DNA of 64,000 nt from Ischnura elegans (taxonomy: Eukaryota > Arthropoda > Insecta > Odonata > Coenagrionidae): assembly GCF_921293095.1 (NCBI RefSeq), contig NC_060258.1:1860001-1924000 (forward strand), read 5' to 3'. The notes below the pieces were generated by a model. That model worked only from the letters and a program-made list of their open reading frames with translations. It did no database searches and was not told the DNA's origin. The number at the start of each line of letters is the position of its first letter. Within the stretch, counting starts at the first letter, position 1. Below, piece by piece: positions 21,977-33,561 of the stretch. Made by a program: the position numbers and the translations under genes.

Positions 21977-21979
21977 CAC

Positions 21980-24010
21980 CCATGGATGGAGCGAGTGCTT
22001 AAAAGAGAAGGGATGATGAAAACAGTGGTATAGATGGCAATATGTTGTGATGAGGTATGAAGAGCTGGACATGGTGGGTTACGAGTGACGGCTTCTATAT
22101 GAGATAAGAAGGAGACCAGAGGTATGGATGGAGCGAGTGAATGAAGGAGAAAGAATGATGAAAACAGTGATGTACTTTGCAAATTGTGTAGAAGAAATAT
22201 GAAGTACTGGGCATGCTGGGTTAGGAGTGGATGCGTCTATATAAGATAAGAAGAAGACTGTAGGTATGGATGGAGCTAGCGCTTAAATGAGAACGGATGA
22301 TTAAAACAGTCCTATAGATGCCAATATGTTACTAGGTAGTATGAAGTACAGGACATGGTGGGTTATGAGTGGCGGCTTCTATATGAGATAAGAAGGAAAC
22401 TGACGCTATGGATACAGCGAGTGATTAAAGGAGAAGGGATGATGAAAACAGTGTTATAGATGACAATATGTTACGAGGAAGTATGAAGTGCTGGACATGG
22501 GTTAAGAGTGGCAGGTTCTATATGAGATAAGAAGGAGACTGAAGGTATGGATGGAGCGAGTGCTTAAAAGAGAAGGAATGATGAAAACAGTGCTATAGAT
22601 TTCAATACGTAACGAGGAAGTATGAAGTGCTGGACATGGTGAGTTACGAGTGGCAGATTCTAAATGAGATACGAAGGAGATTGGAGGTTTGGATGCAGCA
22701 AGTGCTAGGATGATGGAACCAGTGCTATAGATTTGAATATGTTACGAGGAAGTATAAAGTGCAGGGCATGGTGGGTTAGGAGTCGCAACTTCTATATGAG
22801 TTAAGAAGGAGACAGAAGGTATGGATAGAGCGTTTACTTAAAGGAGAGGGGATGATGAAAACAGTGCTATAGATGTCAATATGTTAATAGAAAGTATGAA
22901 GTGCAAGACATGGGGGGTTAGGTGTGGCAGCTTCTGTATGAGATAAAAAGGAGATTGGAGGTATGGATGGAGCGAGTGTTTAAAGGAGAAAGGATGATGA
23001 AAACAGTGCTATAGATTTCAATATGTTACGAGGAAGTATGAAGTGCTGCACATGGTGGGTTAGGAGTGGCAGCTTCTAAATGAGATAAGAAGGAGGCAGA
23101 AGGTATGGATGGAGCGAGTGCTTAAAAGAGAAGGGATGATGGAACCAGTGCTATAGATTTGAATATGTTACGAGGAAGTATAAAGTGCTGGACATGGTGG
23201 GTTAAGAGTGGCAGGTTCTATATGAGATAAGAAGGAGACTGAAGGTATGGATGGAGCGAGTGCTTAAAAGAGAAGGAATGATGAAAACAGTGCTATAGAT
23301 TTCAATACGTAACGAGGAAGTATGAAGTGCTGGACATGGTGAGTTACGAGTGGCAGATTCTAAATGAGATGCGAAGGAGATTGGAGGTTTGGATGCAGCA
23401 AGTGCTAAGAGGATGAAAACAGTGCTATAAATGGCAAAATTTTACGAGGAAGTAATAAGTGCAGGGCATGGTGGGTTAGGAGTCGCAACTTCTATATGAG
23501 TTAAGAAGGAGACAGAAGGTATGGATAGAGCGTTTACTTAAAGGAGAGGGGATGATGAAAACAGTGCTATAGATGTCAATATGTTAATAGAAAGTATGGA
23601 GTGCAAGACATGGGGGGTTAGGAGTGGCAGCTTCTGTATGAGATAAAAAGGAGATTGGAGGTATGGATGGAGCGAGTGTTTAAAGGAGAAAGGATGATGA
23701 AAACAGTGCTATAGATTTCAATATGTTACGAGGAAGTATGAAGTGCTGCACATGGTGGGTTAGGAGTGGCAGCTTCTAAATGAGATAAGAAGGAGGCAGA
23801 AGGTATGGATGGAGCGAGTGCTTAAAAGAGAAGGGATGATGGAACCAGTGCTATAGATTTGAATATGTTACGAGGAAGTATAAAGTGCTGGACATGGTGG
23901 GTTAAGTGTGGCAGGTTCTATATGAGATAAAAAGGAGACTGAAGGTATCGATGGAGCGAGTATTTAGCGGGGAGGAGATATTGAGAACAGTGTTATAGAG
24001 GGAAAAATGT
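21980..24010 (+). repeat. ~142-bp satellite, block 3, with a 700-bp higher-order repeat
   Basis: Same monomer and orientation as blocks 1 and 2, resuming at CATGGATGGAGCGAGTGC. From ~22510 the array is organised in a five-monomer higher-order unit: the segment beginning GGCAGGTTCTATATGAGATA recurs at ~22511, ~23211 and ~23911 (period 700 bp) with the same private variants, such as TTGGAGGTTTGGATGCAGCA and GAACCAGTGCTATAGATTTG. The array decays after ~23990. Confidence 0.95.
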
Positions 24011-25594
24011 TATTAGGACTGTTCACGTTCCTTGCAGCTCATCTTTGAACGCGTTTTAACTCAGTTTTTAAGCCTATTTCACGAGGGTCATAAAAGCTAA
24101 CGCTTGCATCTTAATTTTTCGAAAACTCTCTCATACAGATTCTCTAATATAGGCAATTTAATCATAGCATTTGCCATGTTGTTTAAAATTGCGATACGGA
24201 ATTCTAATCTCCAACAACTACGACCACTCGAATTTCATTCCGACACGGAGTCACTAGAATCCGAACAACATCTCCTCTCCAAGGTTTCAAGCGCACCAAA
24301 TCACATTCCATATCGAACTTTTTCGGGCGAGTACTTGGTTATGTATCGGAATAAATCCTCATTGGTTCAAGGACAACCCTTTCTATCACGAGGAAATTAT
24401 GGTAAATATACAGCAAAACATACATTTTGAATATCATTCACTCCAAGGCGAATGATTTCTTCCTCTGAGTAATTTTCGCAAAGGAAATGGAAGTTAAAAA
24501 AATTACCGTGTCGGGAAAATATATGAACCCATCATATTTGTTGTTATTTCATTTTAACCGTTAGAATTGTGTGATTTAGGAGAGGTGTATGTTGCTATCG
24601 AGGAATTAAACATTCAAATATATGTAAGGCCGTTCTGTGATAAAATTTGTCAATAAAGTTGGTTCTTTAGACTGATGCCTACAATGTCTCCTTAAGGAAC
24701 ACGAAAATCCAAATATATTGAGACTTTTAGGCGATGATGGTCGAAAACGTAAAGCTTAAATTTAAATATGCGAACCGGAGGGCTAAAATATAGTGCGAAC
24801 AATTTAGAATTTCAAAAATTAATACTTTTGGGCGACGTTAACCTAATATGTACACCATATGGCTATGATGTATACGTATCTACTGATGATGATTTTAGGA
24901 AAGATAAGATATCGCAAAAGGGGAGCTATCCGCTTGTACGTCTTCGATTGTTCTCCATTTCTTCTCCTGACATGGGATTTAACCCTTTGAGTCGAAATCG
25001 AGTAAAAAGAGCGATGAGAAATTGGTAGCTGCAGTCAGAGAACTTCCTGAATGACTTGAATGGCTTCTTATCGCCCGGAAACTTAATCGAATCGTCGAGT
25101 AGTTTCATGTTTGTGTCAAAGAAACATCCTATCAGAGGCTCAGAAAATACGAAAAAAAACTAAAAAAACTAAAATAAAATAAATATGTGAAATGAGTCGT
25201 CTATGTGAGTTCCATATGAACTCGAAATAATGGCGTTTATGCCTTTTAAGGTCTTCCTTAAAAGCATGGCATTCTACATCCACATAATAACATCTAGGAT
25301 GTTTGGCAAGGGGTGATATATCACCAGGATGCAGCATACAAGAAGCATTGCGCATAGTGCAAAAAATACGTGCATATTCCTGCAGAGAGAAAACTTGCGA
25401 ATGGCCTGGAATTCTTATTACAAATCTATTAAAGTTTACAAAAAACCATGCATGCAATAAAAACGTGGCTGCAAACCACCGGAAAATGGCCATTTTAGCG
25501 AAGTTAACAAAATCGTTATTTTTCATCGCAGAATCACGCTTCTAAGACGTAACTGATTTCTTGATTAGCAGGAGTGCGATGAAAACAATGATTT
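24011..25594. other. AT-rich sequence, no recognised gene
   Basis: Several open frames (24104-24430, 24768-25028, 25140-25526 on the opposite strand) lack conserved motifs. Segment 24900-25140 is a diverged direct copy of 29040-29270. Confidence 0.5.
24900..25140 (+). repeat. Diverged direct repeat (partner 29040-29270)
   Basis: Shared order of words: AGATATCG, TTCTCCATTT, AGAGCGAT-GA-AAATTG, AACTTCCT-AA-GACTT, CTTCTTA-CG-CC, TAATCGAA, and the following GTTTC-TGTTTG. Similarity is partial but collinear. Confidence 0.6.
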
Positions 25595-26061
25595 TTTGAT
25601 GATCCCGTCCTCTGTAGCAACCGGCACCCTTACCTCAGCCTACTTCGTGTGAAAATTCTTTGGAGGAAAAAACCGTTCCTAGAGGGTGCAGTGACCCTTT
25701 TTTCATCCAGGATTTTGAATGATTTGCTTTGAAAAATGCTTTTGTATTATTTCTATGGTTAAAATAGCTCAAATTTAGCGTAATAAAAATATTATGCATT
25801 TTATAGCGGTACATCATTTGACGTGACTTCTTTGATGTTTCAAAAACAGTAGGTTTTCATCATTAAAAAATTTATATTTAAAAGTTAGCAATAAAGATTA
25901 TTTAACTTATTCATAAAGAAGAGCAAAGTCCATTTCATTGTAATACACATCGATATTAATATTTGGATGCATATATATCGCATTATATTTTTGATGCTTA
26001 TGATTTAAAAAAATTGCGAATTCAGTAGGGCATTAAAATTAGCGGCCGGCACTCAAAAGTG
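25595..26061 (+). mobile_element. piggyBac-like MITE remnant, 3' part (copy 1)
   Basis: Collinear with 48080-48535: shared CATCCAGGATTTTGAATGA, CTCAAATTTAGCGTAA, GGCGGTACATCAT-like, AACAGTAGGTTTTCAT and the terminus GCCGGCACTCAAAAGTG followed by TTAA at 26062-26065. The 5' part seen in the other copy is missing here. Confidence 0.75.
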
Positions 26062-26065
26062 TTAA

Positions 26066-26979
26066 CGCCGGGTTTCCCTCCGCACAACCCTCTCTTCCTC
26101 CGCCAATCTAATGCAGCAACGAAGATTGGTAAAAATGATCCTTGACCCGAGAGGTTAATTGAAAATATATTTCTTCGGGGAATATTAATGATGCGTTCCA
26201 TGTCATACAAGGAGACAAAATACTTTTATATTATTTTAATTTCAATCCTACCTTATTAACAGTGGTTTATATCGCAATTGTAAGTAGATTTACAACGTAC
26301 CCCAAGCCAAATCAAAGCCAGTCGGTAAGGTCCCTGTAATGTTTTAGTATTATTTTGTATAAGAGCCGATAACGAAAGTAAAATTATACACAAATGTAAA
26401 TTAGTACATTTAGATTATGATGTTTATCAAATCATATAGATTTCCATTCATAAAATCAGTAATTCTTTTCCGATTATAAATTATCAGTCACAAAATCACG
26501 GACCCGTGGACACCACGGGGTATCGGAAGGAACGTTAGTTGAACTTAATTAAAACGACTGACGCCTCTAAACTAAGTTGTAATCGTTTAGTCCTGCCTTA
26601 TTTAAATCACTGCAATTAAATTTTGTTTGTGGATATCGTTTTACTCCCAATATTCCGCTTTAAATATGCGAGGTGATTACGGCAGACATCTTGAATTTCG
26701 CTCGCTCCATTTGAGTGGCCCCTCGGAGTGTCCGACGGAGGTCACTCGTTTCCGAGGGCAGTCCGAGGGAGCAACGTCACTCGAGTGACGTCTTGGAATG
26801 CCAAAGTGGCGACCGAGAGTGCACTTGGAGTGACGAGTGGAGGAAATCAACACTGGAGTGACGCTCTGCAATATGGCCCTTAACCTCTCCCTCGTCTTCT
26901 CCAAATATTAAAAATCTACGCTGTGCAAAAATTTATTTTGGAAAGGTGCACACCTCCCTTCACGAGATACATTCTTTCG
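26066..26979. other. Non-coding sequence with a CpG-richer stretch
   Basis: GTTTCCCTCCGCAC at 26071 recurs at ~30920. The stretch 26690-26870 is GC-richer with repeated GAGTGACG/TCACTCG words and the perfect palindrome at 26774. I assign no gene. Confidence 0.45.
26774..26791. repeat. Perfect 18-bp palindrome
   Basis: ACGTCACTCGAGTGACGT, with two outward TGACGT half-sites, in a cluster of GAGTGAC words. It could be a bZIP-type site or a terminal part of an old repeat; unproven. Confidence 0.8.
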
Positions 26980-27500
26980 CGAATGCCCCGTTGCTTTTTA
27001 TCATCTCCTTCTTCTTTATCTCTTATCTCCTTCGTATGCTCCTCCTGTACACCATTCATATCCTATTCCCTCTTGGAAATTCGCCATCGCCTTCCGTAAA
27101 TGGAATTCTGCTTACATGACCACTTACTCCTCTGTCCCACAGCAAGTGCAAAGAGATTAAAATCTAACCAATTAGATAACATTGATGGGAAATTGAGGTA
27201 TCTGGTGATAAATGCAAAAAATGGAGATTTTATGTCATTATCATCGTGTATTAAGTCACATTCATGAAATATCCAGTCTTGAATTATTCAGAAAAAGCAT
27301 TTTATACAGATATAATATTGAGATTTCCCTTTAATTAATTTCAACTATCAAATATTGCATGGCAAGATTATTTTTGGTACGTATTTATAGTATTTCTGAG
27401 ACTTATCTGATTATTCAGTCAAAGTTAAATTTTTTCCTGTAAGTGATATGTCCAGTTACAGAAGTAAATGGATTTGGAAGAATAAATATTCGTGTATGCT
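26980..27500 (+). repeat. Diverged direct repeat (partner 31300-31840)
   Basis: Collinear words: GCGAATGCCCCGTTGCT/GGAATGCGTCGCTGCT, TATCTCCTTCGTATGCTCC/TATCTTATTTGTATTCTCC, CCACTTAC, AGATAACATTGA, ATTCATGAAATATC, CTTATCT-GATTATTCAGT. Offset ~4320 bp. Confidence 0.75.
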
Positions 27501-29431
27501 TAAGTATATCTCAGTACAGACGTAAAATATTATTTTTACTGTAAATTTTAGTCCCGCTACAGCCAACGCACAACACCGCTGACATATGTGTTATCTGGTC
27601 ATAACATCATAAACCGTGGTTTTATTTTCTTGCCTTGAATTAAATACTCATCCACGAAATATCCTGTATTTGCCTTAAATATGTAGATTCTATATTTATA
27701 TTAGAGTGGGTCTTACCTTTTTTACAGCAACTACAGAAAATCCTAATCTTCTAAGTTGCGGCAAGGTCATCGGAGGTACTTATTAGCTTCATGGAAATTA
27801 AGTGCTCAATTAATAATCAACTCAGATAATAATGTGTAATATTCATATAACTTATTTTTTGCTATTGTGTGCCTATTGTCGTACTTGCTTATAGTAGCTG
27901 AGTTTCCATAATTAATAAAAGTATTTTATTTCTGTTGTTTCATCGTTAACCGACAGAAATAATTCGTGGATGCGTTCGTTATAGGAGTTTCTTTATTCCT
28001 CAGTGTTAGGCTGATTGACTGTAAAATCGGTATGAATTTCTATTAAATTTTTATTACTTTTTGTTTCAAATTGTCAATATTTCTGTTGAGGTTGCTGAAT
28101 CTTTACGTTGTTTTTTCTTTGATTGTTAATTCCCCAAGGAAAGTAATAAAATATTCATTCATTCACTTGCTCTTACTAAACCAAATTCTAGGAATAAGTT
28201 GCGGCATAAATATATTTGTGTAAAGTTCCAGGGGAACCAAGAAAGAAGGTACAACAAATGGTAACTACTAAGTCTCCCGAATTGAAATAAAGTAAAAATT
28301 TAATAAGATTGTCCTAAGATTCTCGGTATCTTAGACAACCCGTGTCATGAATTAAATTCACCATCATTAGTGAATTCAAATCGAGGGTTAAATATATGCA
28401 TTCGGTTTGCTTGTATATCCATGATATTTAAATGCAAAACTCGCAATGATATACATGAATATCTTTGCTCAGACCCGTTTAAATGAAAATAAGGTACCGA
28501 ATACATGTCAAATGAACTACTAAGGTTGAAAGAAGTAAGTATAAAGTAAATCTTTAAATTAATTTTGTTGGGAAAACTCTTCTGATTCACTTTCATTCTC
28601 ATTGCAAATCAATTAAAATATGAGTAAATTTATAAAATGGCATTTAAATATTTCCAGGGTAAATATGAGCTCCTATAAAGATTGTATCGCCGCATCCATT
28701 GAAATATTGAAAGGCAAATTTTATTAAAATCTTTGTATTTTAATGATAAAATCCCCCTCTCAAATCTTAAATGGGTTTGATTTTTTCAGTTATCAGTTCA
28801 ACAATTATCTCTTAAGATAAAGGAATAATCAAGGGATATGATGTTCAATTAAATGTACGCGATTTGTAAATCTATTTCCCATATTGTCTAAAAGTGAACA
28901 CGCATAGCTCAGTGCTTCAACTTGCGAAGGATATTTTTTTCCATCGTTTCTCTAAAGCGGCGTTTGCGATAGATAAATGTTGGGAGTCCTTTCCTCCTAG
29001 GTGACAAAAACAGGTGAAGGCAGAGTCAATGTGAGGCGGAGATAAGATATCGAAAATGGAGAGATTAGTGACCTCAATGCTTCTCCATTTATCTTTGGAC
29101 GCTGAGTTTAGCCACGAGAGTTGAAATGCTTGCAGAGCGATATGAAATTGGAAGATGGGCTAGAGTAACTTCCTCAACGACTTCTTACGATCCAATAACG
29201 TAATCGAAAATTGAAGTAACGTTTCCTGTTTGCTCCAGAGATATGTCTCATTAGCTTCTAAAATATGATGAAGATTTGATAACGGAGAAGTCTCTATATA
29301 CTCATTTTTTTCCAATTAGATCTTCCATCAGTCACTGCATGGATAAATCATTACGGATGATCGTCTCAATGAGTATATAAATACAACCCTATAGGCTCGA
29401 TATTTTTCGGTGCATTTCTAACTTGGCAAAC
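27501..29431. other. AT-rich sequence, no recognised gene
   Basis: No exon supported. Contains 29040-29270, the partner of the repeat at 24900. A phrase at 28915-28965 (GCGAAGGATATTTTTTTCCATCG and AAGCGGCGTTTGCG) is echoed at ~30672-30718. Confidence 0.45.
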
Positions 29432-29880
29432 GCGAGCGGTTATTTTTCCGTAACTAAATAGCTTTTTTCCAATGAACGTTGATATATGGTTATTCAGGCG
29501 TTAAGCTTTCTTAAGATTAATTATAAGCTTTTCTTCATGTCTGAACCTGAAGGATTCTGAAAGCTACCGCTAGATATTGAGACCGCTAGGTATTGACCAA
29601 TCGCTAGGAGCCACCCCACATTAGGAAATAGTAAAAAGTAGTTTAACTCAAAAGACCAAATGAGTCTTAACGTTTTTTAGAAGTATCATTTGACAGAAAA
29701 ATACCGAAAAATACGTATTCAGACATGTAATTTCTGCAGAATGCAAGTCATTTTTGCCAAATATGCGCGTTCAGCTATTGCCACTGTCAATGATGACAAT
29801 CAAATGACATTTTGTCGGAGTTATGCGGAAAAAAGAAACTTCCCTCAAATTTCCTGATTAAGAGTTATTTTTAACGTCAC
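29432..29880. repeat. Left arm of an inverted repeat (partner 33562-34008)
   Basis: ~448-bp arms share, in opposite orientation, CCGAAAAATACGTATTCAGA, CAATCAAATGA, TTCCCTCAAATTTCCTGAT and CTTCATGTCTGAACCTGAAG. The match ends exactly at AACGTCAC on the inner side. Confidence 0.9.
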
Positions 29881-32507
29881 AGCCGTGAGATACAGTCTTC
29901 GAATACGGTTATCAAGTAAACATTTAGCGCGTTTAATTGAAGAGTTACACAAATATTATACTAAATTATTAAATGAATAGTTACAAATAAAATAATAATT
30001 GAGCGAGAAATATTGATGTATTTTGTCTTGTTGTAATCTTTGCTTTATTTAATTATTCATATCAAACTCGATGACACATTATTTTTATTCATGCAACGGC
30101 CTCATTACTATTTTCCTATTTTCTAAGTGCTTCTGAATACAACTTTTTTGAATCGTGTAGGATATTTTGAAAGCAATTCTGTTTGCTGTTTTCATGCCGT
30201 GAAGAAATGTGGATAGGAACCCACGGAACGATTCCAACATGCATCGCTCATATAGTTCACTATAGTATACATAAAATTAAAGGCCGCCCTGATACCAGCT
30301 CGTGAGGATGTACACCAGTAAATCAGTCACTTATTCGAACGGAGATAAAATGGAGATTGTTTGTCTTGTTGAAATTTTTCCCGTCGATCAATGTTTAACG
30401 ACAAATAAATATATAAATACAAATTTCACTTGAGCGATAGTGGCAGTACAAATTGCATTGGGATCATTTTTTTCCCATCCCACTACAATTAGTGTTTTCA
30501 AAACCTTTTTCCTTTATTTTTTTTTAAATATCGGCACAATACTATGACTTATGGCCCCAATAGCCCCAATGACAATGGAAATAATTGAATAGCATCAAAG
30601 AAATTAATCTTGATTGTAAATGTGCTTCCAATTATTTCCTTTTCCGAACACATCTTTCTAAGTGCTATCACAAGCAAAGGATATTTTTCCATTGCATTCA
30701 TAAAGCGGCCTTTGCAGTACTGCAGTGCTGTAGCAAGGAATATTCTTCGGGGGTAATTGGAAGTGAGCTCCTTAGGAATCAGGGAGTCTGGGAAAATGTC
30801 TGCAGGAAATATAAATTGCTTTCTGTAGGGCAAGTTCAGTACAACTATCCGTTCGCAGGAATAATGTGAAGTCTTCGTCACTTGGGTGCGTTTCGTTAAA
30901 AGCGGAATATAGCATACGTCGGGTTTCCCTCCGCACTGTCTTCTCATCTTTCACCCCTATAAATGTCCATTATCATCGGGCAACCGAGTCGTAAACGTTA
31001 CCTTGGAACAGTAAGATAGCAAGGAACTTCGTCCGGCGGCGTCCGAAACCAGGAGGAATTTTTTTAAACAGGGTACTAAACAGAAGGTTTTACACTAATT
31101 TTAATATTTTTCATTATTGAAAAAAACTTTATTTTTTAGATTTTTTTGTAAAGTAATGAATTTTCAATATTTTGTTTTCTTTGATGGAGGTGTGTATTGT
31201 GTTCCCATATTTGGGGGGGGGGGGTGTCCGGACCCCCCGGACCTCCCCTCTCTCCACGCCACTGCCTTGGAGACCCCCGGGATTCACAAGATTCAATCTT
31301 TTAGGAATGCGTCGCTGCTCTGCTCGTCTCCATCGTGTTTATCGCTTATCTTATTTGTATTCTCCTGCTGTCCACCTCTTATCTAACACTCCAACAGCTT
31401 TCGATCTTCCTTTGAAATTAGCGATCATCTTCTCTCGACAAAATTCTGTGTGCGTGCCCACTTACCTCTGCGTCCCATAAGCACGTGAAAAGAAATTGAA
31501 ATGGATCAGAGAGATAACATTGAGTCATTTGGTGATAACGGAAAAAAACTACATTTTATTTCTTAACGATCGTGTCTTCGGTCACGTACGCATTCGTGAA
31601 ATATCGAGTTTTGAAATATCCAGAAAAAGTAGTTTTTCTTGGAAAAAGAGTTAATCTTCCTTAATTTTTTTCACCTATCACAGATTACATGGCAATATTA
31701 TTTTGGAATGAACTTTGAGTATTTATTGTTCGACTTATCTCTGATTATTCAGTTTCAATTTAATATATTCTTTGAAAGAAACGATTTTATCCGCAAATGA
31801 GAATGAATTTCAAAGAAAAATATTCATTCAAGCGAAAAATTAAGTTGCATTTAATAAGTAAAGAGAAATGATGTTGCTCTATAATAAATGTAATAAACAT
31901 TTGAATATTGAACAAGATGAGAATTTCAAAATTCACCTCCGTTCTTTCTCACTCTTACAACAAAAGGCAAAACTGTTCCCTTTACATTTGTTTCCATCAC
32001 TTGTCCCCATTTTAGAGCTCTCTGTTGTGCAATCACTTCCGCTGATGGGATGGAAAAGTTTCATTTTGTACTCCGTGTATACTTTTGTATGTCCTGTATA
32101 TAACGGGCAAATTTTAGAGGTCGTCATCAATATTTCTTGATTTTGTTAACTATAAGCACGATGGCTATAGTATGAGGATGTCACAGCGCGTCTAATGTAT
32201 CTGAAACTTAAATCAAAGGGCCGCAAAAGACGAGAGAAGGCGACGGTTGTAGGGAAAGAGCGATCGACTCGCACGGCTTCCCGAAAACAATGGAGGGCGG
32301 AGAGGCGAGTGAACAGTCACAGGAGACAGAGTGTTTATCAAAACAATGGAAGAGCGGAGAAGGCATTCGGTTCTTTTTCGACACTTGCCTATTGTGGTAA
32401 ATATTTTACTGCAGATATATATTCCTGGTATTGAATGGCGTGAACATCATAAGATTATATCTTTTCCCATTTTTAGAAATAAATATTTAAGCTTAGTTGC
32501 TTGGATA
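29881..32507. other. Non-coding sequence between inverted arms
   Basis: No credible exon. It holds the second copy of a direct repeat (31300-31840) and a G-tract remnant at 31195-31268 whose reverse complement reads GGCAGTGGCGTGGAGAGAGG, a dispersed-repeat signature. Confidence 0.45.
31300..31840 (+). repeat. Diverged direct repeat (partner 26980-27500)
   Basis: See the partner entry; shared words occur in the same order, ending AAATATTCATTCA versus AAATATTCGTGTA. Confidence 0.75.
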
Positions 32508-33559
32508 CCCAGCCGGCACAGCCCATACTGCATCTATATGTAAAGTGGATGCAATGAGGATGCATTGTGTGACAGGATGCACTGGGTACCAAATATCCTT
32601 CTGCCATCTTTTGCTAGTTGCGCCTATGTATGCCATATTTTTCATGATGTGGTTTAATACTTAAAAATATCTGCAAATCCTCGCATTAATTATTATAAAA
32701 TTTCAAGAACTATTATTATAATTATTCATTGTATTCAAGATTTTCACGAACATACAGAACTACCAATGACTACAGCAGTAGGTATGGACTTGTCGTCTGG
32801 TAGCCATCTTTCCCTATCTCGACGTGTTGGAGCCTCGTAGATTGAGTGTTGTGTTTTAATAGTGATATTTTTTAATTCTGACCATTGCAGCAATTTTGAC
32901 TAATCTCCCTGTGTCGACCCTCGCTCACTCATTGGCCTCTACTCTCCTGGATTTGAAATCTGCGTTTGTCTTTAACTCGGATGGATAGCAATTTTCTACC
33001 TCGTAGATTGAGTGTTGTGTTGGGCGTGTTTTATAGTGATATTTTTTAATTCTGACCATCGCAGCAATTTTGACTTATCTCCCGGTGTCAACCCTCGCTC
33101 ACTCATTATGGCCTCTACTCTCCTGAATTTGAAATCTGCGTTTGTTTTGGACTCCGATGGATAGCAATGTTGTACTTAAGTTCTCGTATGTTGTCTTTTG
33201 TACGCCTGTATTCGCCTGTCTCTTGTTTTATGCCGAGTCATTAAAGTTATACTCATGAAATAAAACGTGCTCTGATTTATCCCGAGTAGTTTAAAACAAT
33301 CATGAGATAAAGAGAACCAGACAAGCAATATAAGAATACTATCTCGACCGAGTTCAAATTTCGGCCGTCAGATGGCAGCACTTTCGTGAATCCTCATCCT
33401 CACGGCATCTCTCCAAGTGCGGCGGTATCTCTCTTCCGCATCCCCTCGGCAGCGGACCGGCATATGGATGGCATCTATATGAAAGGATGCACTCATACTC
33501 TTTGCATCTGGATGACATCCAGCTGCCAAAAAGAAATTTGATGGTTTGTGCCGGCTGGG
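32508..33559. mobile_element. 1.05-kb TIR element with GGATGCA subterminal repeats
   Basis: Perfect 13-bp terminal inverted repeats CCCAGCCGGCACA / TGTGCCGGCTGGG. Next to each end lie clustered GGATGCA/TGCATC words (32530-32585 and 33460-33535), including GCATCTATATG on both sides. No transposase. I could not define a target duplication (flanks GGATA and TTGTG). It sits at the inner border of the inverted-repeat arm 33562-34008. Confidence 0.85.
32835..33178. repeat. 166-bp tandem duplication inside the 32508 element
   Basis: TCGTAGATTGAGTGTTGTGT at 32835 and again at 33001, both followed by AATTCTGACCAT-GCAGCAA, ACCCTCGCTCACTCATT and GATGGATAGCAAT, with small differences. Confidence 0.93.
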
Positions 33560-33561
33560 TT

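Larger units (their letters stand above)
7520..21979. mobile_element. Element E: TIR element in the satellite, itself split by TE2
   Basis: The left terminus GTGCATCCAGGGGGA at 7520 and its inverse ending at 21979 (TCCCCCTGGATGCAC) both abut the satellite. The monomer is cut after GTATGG on the left and resumes at CATGGATGG on the right, so both flanks belong to one plus-strand array. Excluding TE2 (7755-20377) the element is ~1.84 kb. Both ends are rich in TGAGCG/CGCTCA words (7540-7630 and 21820-21965). I find no coding region in it. A short duplication (TATGG/CATGG) is likely but not exactly in register. A partial inverted copy lies at 34537-35688. Superfamily not recognised. Confidence 0.75.

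Noticed and set aside
25140-25526. 128-residue - strand ORF
   Set aside because: Overlaps a + strand frame of similar quality, lacks recognisable motifs and lies among old repeats.
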